Assembly (NCBI GenBank): GCA_037954665.1
Contig: JBBMOL010000136.1
Location: 992,001 to 1,056,000 of the forward strand
Direction of reading: 5' to 3'
Length of the DNA stretch: 64,000 nt
From: Laguncularia racemosa
Taxonomy: Eukaryota > Streptophyta > Magnoliopsida > Myrtales > Combretaceae
Made by a program: the position numbers and the translations under genes. Of this stretch, positions 52,690-64,000 are shown piece after piece; position 1 is the first letter of the stretch, and every line of letters begins with the position of its first letter. The notes beneath the pieces are model-generated. The model searched no databases. It saw only the letters and a program-made list of their open reading frames with translations, and was not told where the DNA came from.

Positions 52690-53160
52690 TAGATGAAGAA
52701 GTATTAATAATTGAAGGTGATCCTAACTTTGAAGAAGAAAAATTTCTCAAATGGAAATTGTATTTTTATGGAGCTGCCAATGTATTTGGTTGTGGAATAG
52801 GGGCAGTGCTGGTTTCACCTGAAGGCAACCAATTCCTTATAGCAACAAAGCTTACATTCCTATATACTAACAACATTGCAGAATATAAAGCATGCATTCT
52901 TGGTCTCAAAATGGCTTTGGATATGGGAATTCATGAATTAGAGGTATATAGGGACTCCTCACTCATCATTTGTCGAACTTGAAGATATTATAAGACCAAA
53001 GATCCAAGATTGTTACCTTATCACAAGCACTTGTTAGGGTTAATGGAGAAGTTTGAAAATATCACATTCACATACATACTAAGGATGCAAAATCAGTTTG
53101 TTGATTCCTTAACTACATTTGCATCTTTGACCCAAATATCAGGAAAAGTAGAAATCTAAC
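52690..53160 (+). pseudogene. E2 second (archaeal-type) RNase H
   Basis: Frame 52758-52982 reads YFYGAANVFGCGIGAVLVSP, NNIAEYKACILGLKMALDMG, LEVYRDSSLI. A glycine-rich strand, an AEY helix and a D in the last strand are the layout of the additional aRNase H found only in Tat-lineage gypsy elements. The first catalytic aspartate appears replaced by tyrosine/glycine context. Confidence 0.8.
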
Positions 53161-53303
53161 CTTTCAAGATTGAGATTGAAGACAAACCTGCTTTTTATTT
53201 AGCTATCAAAGAAACACATGATGATGAGCCTTGGTATCATGATATTAAGATCTTCCTTCAGGAGGGAAAGTATCTAGAAAAGGTTGATTGGAAAGATTGA
53301 AAA

Positions 53304-54056
53304 ATGCTTAGAAGGTTGGCAAGTCATTTTCTACTAAGTGGGTCCACAATATATAAGCAATCATTTGATAGCACATTATTGAGATGTGTGGATGAAAAAG
53401 AGGCAAACACTCTTATGAAAGAGGTACATGAGGGAATATGTGGTCCTTATATCAATGGTTACATGTTGGCTAGGAAAATCATGAGACTGGGTTATTACTG
53501 GTTGACTATGGAAACTAACTGCATCAAACATGTGAGATGTTGTCATCCATGTGAAATTTATGCCAATAGAATAAATGCTCCGCCTTAAGAACTTCATACA
53601 CTTTCTTTACCATTGACATTCTCTATGTGGAGTCTAGACATAAATGGACTGATTAACCCGAAAACATCCAATGGTCATCAGTTCATACTGGTGGTTATCG
53701 GTTATTTCACTAAATTGGTTGAAGCTTCCTCATATACCAACGTAACCAAATGAGTAGTTGTCAAATTCATCGAAAATGACATTATTGCTTGATATGGATC
53801 TCTTGAGTTAATTATTACAGATAATGCAACAAACCTGAACAACAAGCTCATAACATAATTGTGCTAACATTTTAGAATCAATCATAAGAATTCTACTTCA
53901 TATTGAGCATAGATGAATGGAGCTATAGAAGTGGGCAATAAAAATATCAAGCGGATTATTGAAAAGTTAGTAGTTACTTATAAAGACTGGCAAGAGATAT
54001 TACCATTTGCACTCATGGCATATTGAACCTCCATCAGAACGTCAACAGGAGCTACA
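53304..54056 (+). pseudogene. E2 integrase, N-terminal and core part
   Basis: The H2C2 zinc segment EVHEGICGPYINGYMLARKI...KHVRCCHPCEIYANRI is followed by SMWSLDINGLINPKTSNGHQ (catalytic D), IITDNATN (second D region) and MNGAIEVGNKNIKRI. Stops include TGA at 54024-54026. The frame ends where the copia element begins, within the GATPY motif. Confidence 0.85.
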
Positions 54057-54061
54057 CCTTA

Positions 54062-54468
54062 TAACAACTTTTGAGAAACTTTAGTTGAATGCCTTTTCAT
54101 AATTCATGTTCAAGTATATATATACATTAGAAGAATATCTTTCCAAGCAACTATATCTTACAAACTAGGAAAATAAATCTTCCTCTACCAAAATATACAA
54201 TACAAGATATACATGCCATATTTACAAACTAAGTTACGAGACAAATATCTAAATATTCACGGCCATCTTACACGGCCGTGCCTTCTAGCTGTGTATCAGG
54301 CCGTGTATGTTTCTGGTAGCTGCCTAACACAATACATGGTCGTGCCTTTTGACCGTGTATCCGGCCGTGTATGTTTCTGGGAGCTACCTGACATAATACA
54401 CGGCCGTGCCTTCTGCCTGTGTATTCGGCCGTGTATGTTTCTGAGCTACCAAACATTCTTGATTGATA
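54062..54468 (-). repeat. Copia 3' LTR
   Basis: 407 bp with three ~75-bp internal repeats carrying CACGGCCGTG-type palindromes (54259-54455). Confidence 0.92.
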
Positions 54469-54523
54469 CCCCCCCTTAAATTGATGCGGACGGATCAAGA
54501 AGCATCAATTTGCCAACAAGAAA

Positions 54524-57500
54524 CTAATGACACTGCCGAGAAAGAGCCTTAGTAAATATATCAGCTGTTTGAAGATCAGAAGAGATATGGGGAAGAGAAA
54601 TAACACCATTATCAAAAGCTTCTCGAATAGAATGACATTCCACTTCAATATGTTTCGTACGCTTATGAAAGACAGGATTAGCAGTAATCTGAACAACATT
54701 AGTATTATCGACATAAAGAGAGGTAGACCTAAGTTGAGGAAAACCAACCTCAGCCAACAAACCTCGAAGCGAAATGATCTCAGAGCAAGCAGACGACATA
54801 ACACGATATTCGGACTCAGTAGAAGACTTAGACACATGATCTTGTTTCTTACTCTTCCAAGAAATTAAAGAGGTACCAAGAAACATACACCAACCAGTAA
54901 TAGAGCGACATGTATCAGAACAACCAGCCCAATCAGCATCACTATATGTGGTTAAGTGAATAGGAGACTCCGCAGAAAAGAACAAACCACGATGAGAAGT
55001 CCCTTTTAAATACCTAACAATACGGCAAACTGCTACTAAATGAAGATGTGTAGGTGCCTGCATAAATTGACTAACTTGTTGTATAGCAAATGAAATATCA
55101 GGACGCGTAATAGTTAGATAATTGAGACTTCCAACAAGTTGTTGATATAGAGATGGATCAGATAGAAAGTCACCATCATTTTGTTGATATTTAACATTCA
55201 TTTCCAAAGGAGTATAAACAGAACGTCCCTCTTGGAGACCAGCTAAAGCAATAAGTTCCTCAGTATATTTATGTTGATGAAGAAAAATACCAGCAGAAGA
55301 AGAGCGAACCTCAAGACCTAAGAAATAAGTTAACGATCCCAAATCCTTCATATGAAAAGAACCTTGAAGACGCTCCTGTAACTGAGACATCAATTGAGTA
55401 TCGGATCCTGTGATGACAATATCATCAACATAGACTAACAACAAAACAATTCCCTTGTCAGTCTTGCACAGGAATAATGAAGAATCATACTGACTTTGAA
55501 TAAAAGAGAAGCTAAGAAGAGTATTACGAAACTTCTCAAATCAGGCCCGTTGAGCCTGTTTTAAACTGTATAGAGACCGTTTGAGCTTACAAACATCATG
55601 TGAGGGTGTTGAAAACAATCCTGGAAGAGGAGTCATATAGATATTTTCCTTGAGGTCCCCATGCAAAAATGCATTCTTAACATCTATCTGTCGCAAGAAC
55701 CATCCTTTAGATGCAGCAATAGATAGAATAAGCTGGACAGTTGTCATCTTAGCTACAGGTGCAAAGGTCTCTTCATAATCAATTCCATATTCCTATCGAT
55801 TGCCAAGAGTTACCAACCTTGCCTTATATCTGTCAAGGGAACCATCAAATTGAATCTTAAGAGAATAAACCCATTTACAACCAATGGGTTTAACACCAAC
55901 AGGACATGAAACAATATCCCAAGTGTGATTGTCTTGAAGTGCTTGAAGTTCCTCTTGCATGGCTTTTATCCAGCAAGTCTGTTTAGCAGCCTGAGAATAA
56001 GAGGTAGGAATTGTAGTATTAGTTACAATTGCAGAATAGCCATATCTATCTGGAGGATGAGTGTGCCGAGTTGATCGTCGAAGAATTATTGAAGCATTTT
56101 CAGGAGCAGGGTCGGAAAGGACAAGTCCAGGCTTAAACCGTTTATCAAAATAAAAGTCATCAAAGTGAGGAAGTACAACAGTATCAGATGTCAAAAGATG
56201 TTGCTGAAAATAGTATTCATGTTCAAAGAAAATCACATCCTAAGAGATATGCCATCGATTATTAATCGAATCATAACACACAAAACCTTTATGATTAGGA
56301 CTGTAACCCATAAAGCCACATTGAATAGACTGGGCTGACAACTTATGACGTTCATGGGTAGGTAAATGAACGAAACAAACACATCCGAAAGTATGTAGCA
56401 TATGATAATTAGGATGTTTACCAAACACTCGTTGATAGGGAGAATCAAACTTCAATTGTTGAGATGGTAAGCGATTAATCAGATAAACGGCAGTAGATAA
56501 AGCTTTGGTCCAAAACTTAGATGGAACAGAAGATTCTAACAACAATGTGCACACCACATTTAACAAATGTCGATTTTTCCGTTCGGCAACTCCATTCTGC
56601 TGAGGTGTATAAGGACATGAGCGTTGTGAAATAATACCCTTATTATGAAGAAATGCTTGAAACTCATGAGAAATATATTCACCACCATTATCAGATCGTA
56701 AGATTTTAATACAAGTGGAAAACTAAGTTTCAATATATGTCACAAAGGTTTGAAACATAGTAAACACGTCTGCTTTGGAATGCAAAAAATAAATCCATGT
56801 AAATCGACTATAATCGTCAATAAATGTCACAAAATATTTATACTGATCATGTGAAATAATCGGTGCAATTCCCCAAACATCACTATGAATAATGTCAAAA
56901 CATTTATTGGCACGACTACCCAAAACAGGAAAAGGCAATGTCTTACTTTTGCCCAGTTTACAAGGAGAACAATCAACTAATAAACTCTTATCTATGGAAT
57001 TGAGAACACCTCTTTGCAACAAATGATTCAAAACAACATTATTTGGATGTCCTAAGCGTCTATGCCAGATGCCAGCCTTATTTTCAACAACTGAAGAAGC
57101 TAATGACAAAGTCCGAGGAACGGTAAATAGTAATGGAAATAACCTGCCCACTTTAGGCCCCTTCGCTATCACCTTCCCCGACACTTGATCCTGCACAGTA
57201 CAACCATCACGAGAAAAGTGGACATCACAGTTATTATCCACCATTTGCCCAACAGAAAGTAAGTTAGTAGATAATTTAGGAAAAATCAAGACATGTCGAA
57301 AGGAAGAGCTAATATCACCAACTGTTGTAATAGGAATATTATTTCCATTAGCAACCTGAATGTGTTGAGTACTAGTATATGGATGTTGATTATGCAATAA
57401 ATCAGATGTGCTAGTCATATGATTTGTGGCACCAGAATCAACAAACTAAGGAACATAATTAGTAGTCTTACCTTTCCCTTGAAGACCAAGAGCAGAGAAG

Positions 57501-58432
57501 GCAGAGAGAATCATCAGTTGAACCATATCTGGTGTGAGAACAGATTGATTATTGCCAGCAATTGTGGATGTCGAACCAAGATTGCAAGAGTCGGATACCA
57601 CAGCATGAAAAGCTTGTGGCCTTTTGTTTTGAGGCCTTGTAGGACACTCCTTAATAATATGTCCTTTTTGCTTGCAATAATTACAAAACTTCTTACTACA
57701 ATGACGGGCAATATGACCAAATTCTTTGCAGCTGTAACACTGCATTGTTCCCTTTCCTCAGGTCTGAGCAGCATATGCAACATTAACTATTCCAGGTGAT
57801 CCACCAGTTGCACCAATAGCAGCTTGTGTCGCCAATCTTTGTTCCTCGCGTAGCAATTCACCAAAACATACATCCAAACAAGGAACTGGATCTCTATTCA
57901 GCAACCCAGCCCGAACGGTTTCAAATTCAGGTCTGAGCTTCATCAAAAACTAATCACGGTGACTTACTTCATGAATAGCCTGAAGACTAGCCAAACTCTC
58001 CTTTGACACCTTAGCATAGATAATACCAGAATATTCGCTCCATAAATTAAGGAAGCTAGAATAATATTGTTCAATTGAGAGATTACCTTGACTATAATTA
58101 CTTATATCAAGTTCCAATTGAAACCGTCTTGTAGTATTATCTTGATTGTAGACGCGCTTCAAGTATTCCCACATTTCTTTTGCTGTGCTAAAGGATCATA
58201 AATTGTTCGCCATATGAACCTTAATAGATCCCAAAATCCAAGAAACAATCCAGGCATCTTTTGCCTCCCATTAACCACGATCTTTCGACTCTGTAGGAGC
58301 TGGAGAAGACCTGTCAATATGACCCCCAAGCTCCTTCCCTTTCAAAAACATCTTGAACTAAAATTCCTATGCAGCATAATTCTTCCCCGTAAATCTAATA
58401 GCTAAGAGTTCATGTGTTTTCTCAGGAGACAT
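54524..58432 (-). pseudogene. Copia gag-pol polyprotein, single frame with about eight stops
   Basis: Starts MSPEKTHELLAIRFTGKN at 58432. Gag is followed by two zinc knuckles (CYSCKEFGHIARHC, CNYCKQKGHIIKEC), protease FVDSGATNHM (about 57420), integrase with GIWHRRLGHPNN and the DD35E-type FIDDYSRFTW, SDNGGEY and QQNGVAERKNRHL region, RT with YKARLV, LRQIDVKNAFLHGDL and LLVYVDDIVITGSD, and RNase H with SDADWAGC and SSTESEYRVM. Stops include TAG at 55793-55795, TGA at 55541-55543 and TAG near 56231. The final 306-codon segment (RT palm and RNase H) is uninterrupted. Order protease-integrase-RT proves copia. Confidence 0.95.
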
Positions 58433-58596
58433 TCTTAAACAGAATTGTCACTCACAACTTGATTATAAAAAAAAATTGTTGATTGGAATTAATCAACCTA
58501 AAGCCAAAGGAAAACCAAGAACAAACCAGCAATTCCAAGACTAAAAAAAGAACTATGGATTCAACACAATACTCAGTTGTGTGGCTCTGATACCAA

Positions 58597-58989
58597 AACA
58601 ACTTTTGAGAAACTTTGGCTGAATGCCTTTTCATAATTCATGTTCAAGTATATATATACATCAAAAGAATATCTTTCCAAGCAACTATATCTTACAAACT
58701 AGGAAAACAAATCTTCCTCTACCAAAATATACAATACAAGATATACATGCCATATTTACAAACTGAGTCACGAGACAAATATCTAAATATTCACGGCCGT
58801 CTTACACGATCGTGCCTTCTACCGTGTATTAGGCCGTGTATGTTTCTGGTAGCTACTTGACACAATACACGGTCATGCCTTCCGGCCGTGTATGTTTCTG
58901 GGAGCTACCTGATACAATACACGGCTGTGCCTTCTGCCCGTGTATCCGACCGTGTATGTTTCTGAGCTACCAGGCATTCTTGATTGATA
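58597..58989 (-). repeat. Copia 5' LTR
   Basis: 393 bp, colinear with 54062-54468, including the same GC-rich tandem repeats (58793-58970) in shorter, diverged form. Confidence 0.92.
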
Positions 58990-58994
58990 CCTTA

Positions 58995-59417
58995 TTCTTT
59001 GATATATGGCATTGAGGCAGTATTACCGATTGAAGTTGAGATCCCATCACTCAGAGTGTTGTAAAAAACTCAATTAGATGAAGCTAATTGGGTGAAAAAT
59101 GAGTTGACCAATTAAGCCTAACTGATGAAAAAAGGTTAGCAGCATTATGCCATGGTCAATGCTACCAACAAAGAATGGTTAGGGTTTTTAATAAAAGAGT
59201 GCGACTACGAAATTTTCAAGAGGGAGACTTAGTTCTAAAAAAGATTCTTCCAAATGTGCAAGATCCTAGAGGGAAGTTTATGCCTAATTATGAGGGGGCA
59301 TATTTTGTAAAGAAAGTGTTATCGGGAGGAGCATTGATTTTGTCACAAATGGATTGTCCGAATTTGAAAGACCTTGTAAATTCTTATGTAGTTAAAATGT
59401 ACTATCCCCGATGAATT
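58995..59417 (+). pseudogene. E2 integrase C-terminal part
   Basis: After the copia element the integrase resumes with LIYGIEAVLPIEVEIPSLRV. The 59175-59414 frame (RVRLRNFQEGDLVLKKILPN, GKFMPNYEGAYFVKKVLSGG) is the C-terminal GPY/F-type module. A stop codon ends it at 59412-59414. Confidence 0.85.
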
Positions 59418-59917
59418 AATGGAATCTTACTTAAGTTATTGAAAATGTTAGCAATTATTGGTCTCTTGATAGTCTAATTTTTATCATCTATGTGTAAAGC
59501 CGATATCCTTGATGGTTGTTTGCATTGGACCGATCATCCATCCCATCATTGATAAGTTTCTTTTTCCTATACTCCTATTTTTGCCATACACACTCAAACA
59601 CAGAGAAGTAGTGAGGAATAAAACAATAATAAATGATGAAAACTCTTTAAATACTCCATCATGATTTCATTTTTTTTTTTCAAACAGAAGTTTTTTATTT
59701 GCTATTTCAGGTTAAAGTCTCGAACAATAGAAGTGGAGATAAAATTTGAGCAAAATGAATTGGAATGGTTAGAACTCTGGAATGAAAATGAATCTCATAC
59801 AAGCATGGTTCATCCGACGAGGAAAGAGCTGATGAACGGGTGCTTTTACATTTCGATAAAAAGGCTCATTGTTTAAACGCTATTTGCAAAACCAGGTAAG
59901 ATCTTTCATTATACATG

Positions 59918-60400
59918 AGTAGTCAGCCCAAATGGGCACTATTATAAAAATTTAGCATTTCTTAGGATTGCCAATCTGCAATATGGGTACTATTCTAAAA
60001 ATTCATCATTTCTTAGGATTGCCAGTTTGTGATAGATGCTTTCCTAAGTAAGTTAGTCAACCCACAGGGGTACTATTTTAAAATTCATCATTTTTTAGAA
60101 TTACTAGTCTATGATAGATACTTTCCCAAGCAAGTTAGTTAGCTTATAGGGGCACTATTCTAAAAATTCATCATTTCTTAGGATTACCAGTTTGTAATAG
60201 ATGCTTTCTCATGAAAATTAGTTAACCCATAGAAGCACTATTCTAAAATTCATTTTTTCTTTGCTAGTCCATAATAGACACTCTTCCATTAAAATTAGTC
60301 AGCCTATAGGAGCACTATTATGAAAATCATTGCTTAAGGTTGCTAGTTTGTGAGGACATTTTTCAGTATAAGATAGTCAGCAAAGCACCATCCTAAACAT
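59918..60400. repeat. Tandem array in E2 3' untranslated region
   Basis: Five to six diverged units of about 80 bp. Each contains TTAGTCAGCC/AACCCATAGG-GCACTATTCTAAAA, TTCATCATTTCTTAGGATTG and CAGTTTGTGATAGATGCTTT. Unit starts are near 59920, 60053, 60137, 60218, 60295 and 60372. Confidence 0.85.
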
Positions 60401-60654
60401 CTCTTACTAGTTTAGTAAAATATTTCTTGTATTTGGTTGAATAGCTTGTCAAGGTACACTTTTAGACAAAAATAGTGTGTTTCCTTGGTCTTTATAGTAA
60501 AGTTGTCCTCAAACTTTACTACAAAGAGGGGCAGTTGTAAATACACAATTTTTGCCCCCTCTTTATTTATTTTATTATTATTATCATTATTTTTTTTTGT
60601 TTTTCTTTTAAAAAATGGAAAACAAATGCAATTTGATTGCATAATAAACCAAGG

Positions 60655-60718
60655 CATAGGCCAATGGCCTAACAAAAGACATACGCACAAAAGCATCCCT
60701 AGTCTTGGGTTCGAGTCA
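60655..60718 (+). promoter_or_regulatory. Pol III-like A and B boxes inside the E2 LTR
   Basis: TAGGCCAATGG (A-box-like, about 60657) and GGGTTCGAGTC (B-box, about 60706) are 50 bp apart. They correspond to the pair at 38528-38594 in the solo LTR. Confidence 0.45.
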
Positions 60719-61720
60719 TGGTAGGTGCATGCGGTGGAAAATTTTTTTTCTAGTGGAAAATGTTTGTTGAACACACTTTTTCTTCTTCCAGCAAACAAAT
60801 AAGAAAACGTGTGTTCAAAATACGTTTTCTTCTTCTAGTAAATAGTTAAGAAAACATGTTTTGAACATACGTTTTCATTGTTCATCTTCTTCTTTTAGCC
60901 GTGATTAGCTCGTTTTTCCTTCTTGGATGGCCTCTTTTTACCCAATTTTCTTCATGATTTCACCAAATTAATGGCAAAATCATGAAGATCACATTCCCTA
61001 CTATGCATCCAAGCCAAAAATCAACCTAAATATACCTAATTAATTAGTTAAAATCGGTATGAAAAATAGGAAAAAAATCATTTCGCACAAATATTATTCT
61101 TGCACATCTAGCTTGATTTAGACAAAATCGAAGCTTCCATGGACATTTTCAAGCAAGTACAAGCATTCAGGGATTCTTCTTGACTTAAATTACAGCCAAA
61201 TTCATTGAATTAAAGTCAAATTGGTCAAAAATCCAAAAAATTTCTCTAGCTAAATTTTAAGCTTTAATTGACAAATTTATGGCTAGAAGAACTTCCCATC
61301 TCCAATTCAAGTTCCTACAGTATAAATAGGAGCTCGAGCAAGCCTCACGGGCGAGATCAAGAGAAAATCAGCTCCATTTCAAAGCTTTTCAACATTTTCT
61401 CTCTCTAAACTTGTTTTTGTTTTCTCTTTAGGAATTAGCTTCCATAAGCCAATTCTAGGGAAAACCACCGCTTCCATTAGTTTCCTCATCATCGAAAAGC
61501 TTAAGAAGTACCTTTTTATTTTTTTATTTAGAAGCTTTGAGGAAACCTTGAATCTCAACCATCCGAAGCTCCATCTCTGGCCACCTTTTTGATCGTTGCC
61601 CTACGTTGTGTCTAGGATTGAACCAGCTAGGTAAGTTGACGCACTATCTTCCACTGTACAATTTTGACATCCATAGTAGGCCAAAGCATCGCTGGAAGCT
61701 ACTGCCTTGTCTTCGATCTG

Positions 61721-62040
61721 CCACCTCGTCTTCAATCAATAGCGTCTTCTCAAACAAGGTTCCTCTCTTTGTTTTTTTTTTGTCATTGTAAAAAAAAGGA
61801 CGTTTTCCTTAAAAAAAAGACATTTTAGCTTTTTTTTTACATTTTAGAATTTTCCAAAAGAAAAAAAAGTAATAATAATAGCCACCTTGTCTCTGATTAG
61901 CAACGTCTTCTCAAACAAGGTTCCCCTCTCTTTTTTTTTCTGGTCATTGTAAAAAAAAAAAGGACGTTTTCCCTAAAAAAAAACATTTTAGTTATTTTTT
62001 TTACATTTTAGAATTTTCCAAAAGAAAAAGTAAAAATAAT
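61721..62040. repeat. Direct duplication of ~160 bp in E2 LTR
   Basis: The unit starts GCCACCTCGTCTTCAATC at 61721 and GCCACCTTGTCTCTGATT at 61882. Both contain AACAAGGTTC, GTCATTGTAAAA, GGACGTTTTCC and TTTTAGAATTTTCCAAAAG. An (AAT)n microsatellite follows at 62039-62071. Confidence 0.85.
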
Positions 62041-62590
62041 GATAATAATAATAATAATAATAATAATAATTTTATTAGAGCTATTGTTATAAAAAAATGT
62101 TTTCTTAAAAAGAAATACTTTCTCTTAGTATAATTTTTTAAAATATTTTTTATAAATAAATAAATTTTAGTCTCTATAATAAATATTTAAAAAATAATTT
62201 GTGAACTACGATCGATTTGATCCTAAATAGCGGATACGTAGGCACCTATAGGGCGACCTTAATAATAATTTTTTTTATAATTTTAATAAAAAAATAAATT
62301 TTAATTTTGGAAGGTTTAAAGTGGTAACTATGGTATTTTAAAAGATAACCTCCGAACGTAGAATCTCTAGTTTTTCTAAAAAAAAAATATTTTTTTTATC
62401 AGTAGTCAAGTTAGAATTTATTCTGTTCTATTAATTCTAACTTTATATTTTTTTTCCGATTATAATCGAGTGGCGACTCCTTTTTTTTTAAGTAATTTTT
62501 TTTCTAATCTTAGTCGACGGTTTACATCAAATGAGTATAAGGTTTAATGTAAATCGGATTAGGAAAAAAAGAAAGAATTTAGGCTCGACA

Positions 62591-64000
62591 CTTCGAAGCA
62601 CTTCAACCTGCTTCTTCGGTTGTCTTTGATGACTTTAACGAATTTAGTCACCATCAAGTTTCTTCAAGCTTGAGTCCGCTCCTTTCAATTGTAGAAAGTA
62701 CTCTCAACTCCGCAAGTGATAAATATTTTAAAGTGTTTTGAAAATGTGTTTCATAAAACATATACATTTGATGTATAACTTCATGTAAAGAAATCTATTC
62801 GATTTTAATGTTTAAATAAATTTTACTAGAAAGCAAATTTTTTTATTGCGTGCATGATTCCTTAAGAAACCTCTTATAATGAAAATTAAGAAAAATTATT
62901 TTTCTCTAAATAATATAATATAATTTTTAATCATTCAAAATCTAAAACAAAATTGCATTATCTTAAATTTTCTAATAAGTAACTACACCTTTTGCCAATT
63001 CATTAATGGAAAGAAATATTATTTGACTAGTTTGCTTATTGAATCGATTAATTTGCTCAGGTTATGATATTTTAGTAATTTCTTGCTTGAAAAGTAAATA
63101 AGTATACTTATTTTGAAGCTTGCTCTTCCATGCTTATTCTCCTCTCTTTATTTTATCTCTTTCAAACTTGATAAAATTACTGCTTGAACAAAATAGTATA
63201 GTTTCTTTCTTTCCTCTCAAAAGACAATCTTCTTAATGTACCAAGAAAGAAGGATTCCCTTTTAAATAGCCCATAAAAAATTGGTCTTACTTACTTTTAA
63301 AAGTTTAATTTGTTGAGATTCTAATTTATTTTATGAAACACATAAGTTTTCTCAACATGAAATATTTGGATAATGATGACCAGTGGAACATTTAATTGTA
63401 GTATTGATCTAAGCTTATTCTTTCCATATTGGGAGTCTACTAAACATTTAATCAACATTACATCCTTTTAAATCAAACTTGTATGATCATGAATATTGTG
63501 CTCTCTCCCCATATTTTGTATGGTAGTCAAACTACTTCTTCCACCACATAAAAGCATATAATTTTTTCTTTTTTCCTTCCCTTTTCCAAAGTGATAGAAA
63601 TGCCCAATAACACTTCTTTTGACTAGCAAGAAAGAACCACCCTACTCTTTGATGAGATATTTTACATTCTCATTTAATATAAGTTGATGTCACGTGTGGT
63701 GGTCATGCCCAAACCTCTACAAATTCTTTATCATTTCCAGAAAGGAAAGGCACATACTTGTCTTCGTCCCCCTAATTTTATCTTTGCCATCATATAATGG
63801 GTAGCCGAAGCAATTGTTTTGATATATACATTTACCAATCAAATCCTTTTTGTTTGAACTTTAGACCAACACCCTTTATCATTGATAAATTCTAGCATCT
63901 ATTAATATCTAATTATATATGTGTTGGTGTGTATGTATTTTGTTTATTTAACTACTTTTCAAGAAAAGAAGAAGAAGAAAAGATATGTATTTAAAATATA
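62591..64000. other. AT-rich flank without recognised feature
   Basis: No reading frame with family motifs, no terminal repeats and no tRNA-like sequence on either strand. A CACGTGTGGTGG motif at about 63692 is the only promoter-like word noted. Confidence 0.6.

Larger units (their letters stand above)
54062..58989 (-). mobile_element. Ty1/copia element, complete structure, coding-dead
   Basis: LTRs 54062-54468 (3') and 58597-58989 (5') are flanked by CCTTA (54057-54061 and 58990-58994). The primer site TGGTATCAGAGCCAC (minus, 58580-58594) matches initiator tRNA-Met exactly. A polypurine tract AAGGGGGGG abuts the 3' LTR (minus of 54469-54477). Gag, protease, integrase, RT and RNase H follow one frame on the minus strand, interrupted by stops. 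The LTR ends read TATCAATC...GTTGTT rather than TG...CA. Inserted in the integrase gene of E2. Confidence 0.95.
46031..62590 (+). mobile_element. E2: Ogre/Tat-like gypsy element, 5' LTR truncated, carrying a copia insertion
   Basis: The last ~42 bp of a 5' LTR (46031-46072, ending TTAGGCTCGACA) is followed by a tRNA-Arg-type primer site TAGCGACTCCACTGGGGA (46076-46093). An extra 5' ORF follows (46631-47346), then gag, protease, RT, RNase H, a second RNase H, integrase, tandem repeats, the polypurine run CAAAGAGGGGCAG and the 3' LTR (60536-62590) ending AGGCTCGACA. The extra ORF, dual RNase H and long LTR are hallmarks of the Tat/Ogre lineage. The copia element at 54062-58989 splits the integrase. 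Confidence 0.88.
60536..62590 (+). repeat. E2 3' LTR (2,055 bp)
   Basis: Begins TGTAAATACACAATTTTTGC directly after the polypurine run and ends GGCTCGACA. TATA box AGTATAAATAGGAGC (about 61319), splice-donor-like TAGGTAAGT (61628-61636), and a ~160-bp duplication (61721-61881 and 61882-62040). Same family as the solo LTR at 38260-40311. Confidence 0.85.

Noticed and set aside
54259..54455. CRISPR-like spaced palindromic repeats
   Set aside because: Only three diverged units inside a copia LTR in a plant genome. Spacers are not unique and no cas genes exist.

Overview
The window is nuclear DNA of a flowering plant, most likely a woody eudicot. It has GT/AG introns, AT-rich non-coding DNA, plant-type LINE, Ty3/gypsy, Ty1/copia and DNA transposons, and one recognisable single-copy host gene. 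The species cannot be fixed from sequence alone.

Host gene (about 1.25-35.3 kb, minus strand). Fifteen consecutive exons of a HISTONE MONOUBIQUITINATION 1 (HUB1/BRE1-like) E3 ligase gene can be assembled from the start codon at 35334 to position 1248. They total 1,980 nt (660 codons), keep one frame through every GT/AG junction and contain no stop. The last part, including the RING finger, lies beyond the left edge. Intron 5 is 21.1 kb and is filled with nested transposons. The exons were missed by simple ORF calling because they are 64-231 bp long.

Nested intron 5 (9.1-30.3 kb). Going right to left (5' to 3' of the gene): a LINE ORF1 fragment (28.45-29.1 kb); a LINE (LINE-2) split by a 2.27-kb gag-only LTR element and by a 5'-truncated LINE with a perfect 14-bp target duplication; an abrupt junction near 21.97 kb into a second LINE (LINE-1), itself split by a 298-bp MITE and a 2.1-kb gag/protease-only gypsy derivative; and a structurally complete, coding-dead 5.07-kb chromovirus (9582-14649). 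All but the gag-only element lie in the sense orientation of the host gene.

Upstream of the gene (35.3-40.3 kb): a short promoter/5' leader with G-box-like motifs, a 1.08-kb near-perfect inverted repeat with 10-bp target duplications (Mutator-type foldback), an 871-bp non-autonomous hAT element with a perfect 8-bp duplication, and a 2.05-kb solo LTR with a perfect 5-bp duplication.

Right part (40.3-64 kb): about 3.2 kb of AT-rich DNA containing the LTR end of a Tat-like gypsy relic (E1, gag and protease only); then a larger Ogre/Tat-like element (E2) with an extra 5' ORF, gag, protease, reverse transcriptase, two RNase H domains, integrase and a 2-kb 3' LTR of the same family as the solo LTR. 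E2's integrase is split by a complete but dead Ty1/copia element. The last 1.4 kb shows nothing recognisable.

Almost every transposon reading frame is broken by TAG/TAA/TGA codons of a type produced by C-to-T change at methylated cytosines, while the host exons are intact. No CRISPR, rRNA or genuine tRNA gene was seen.
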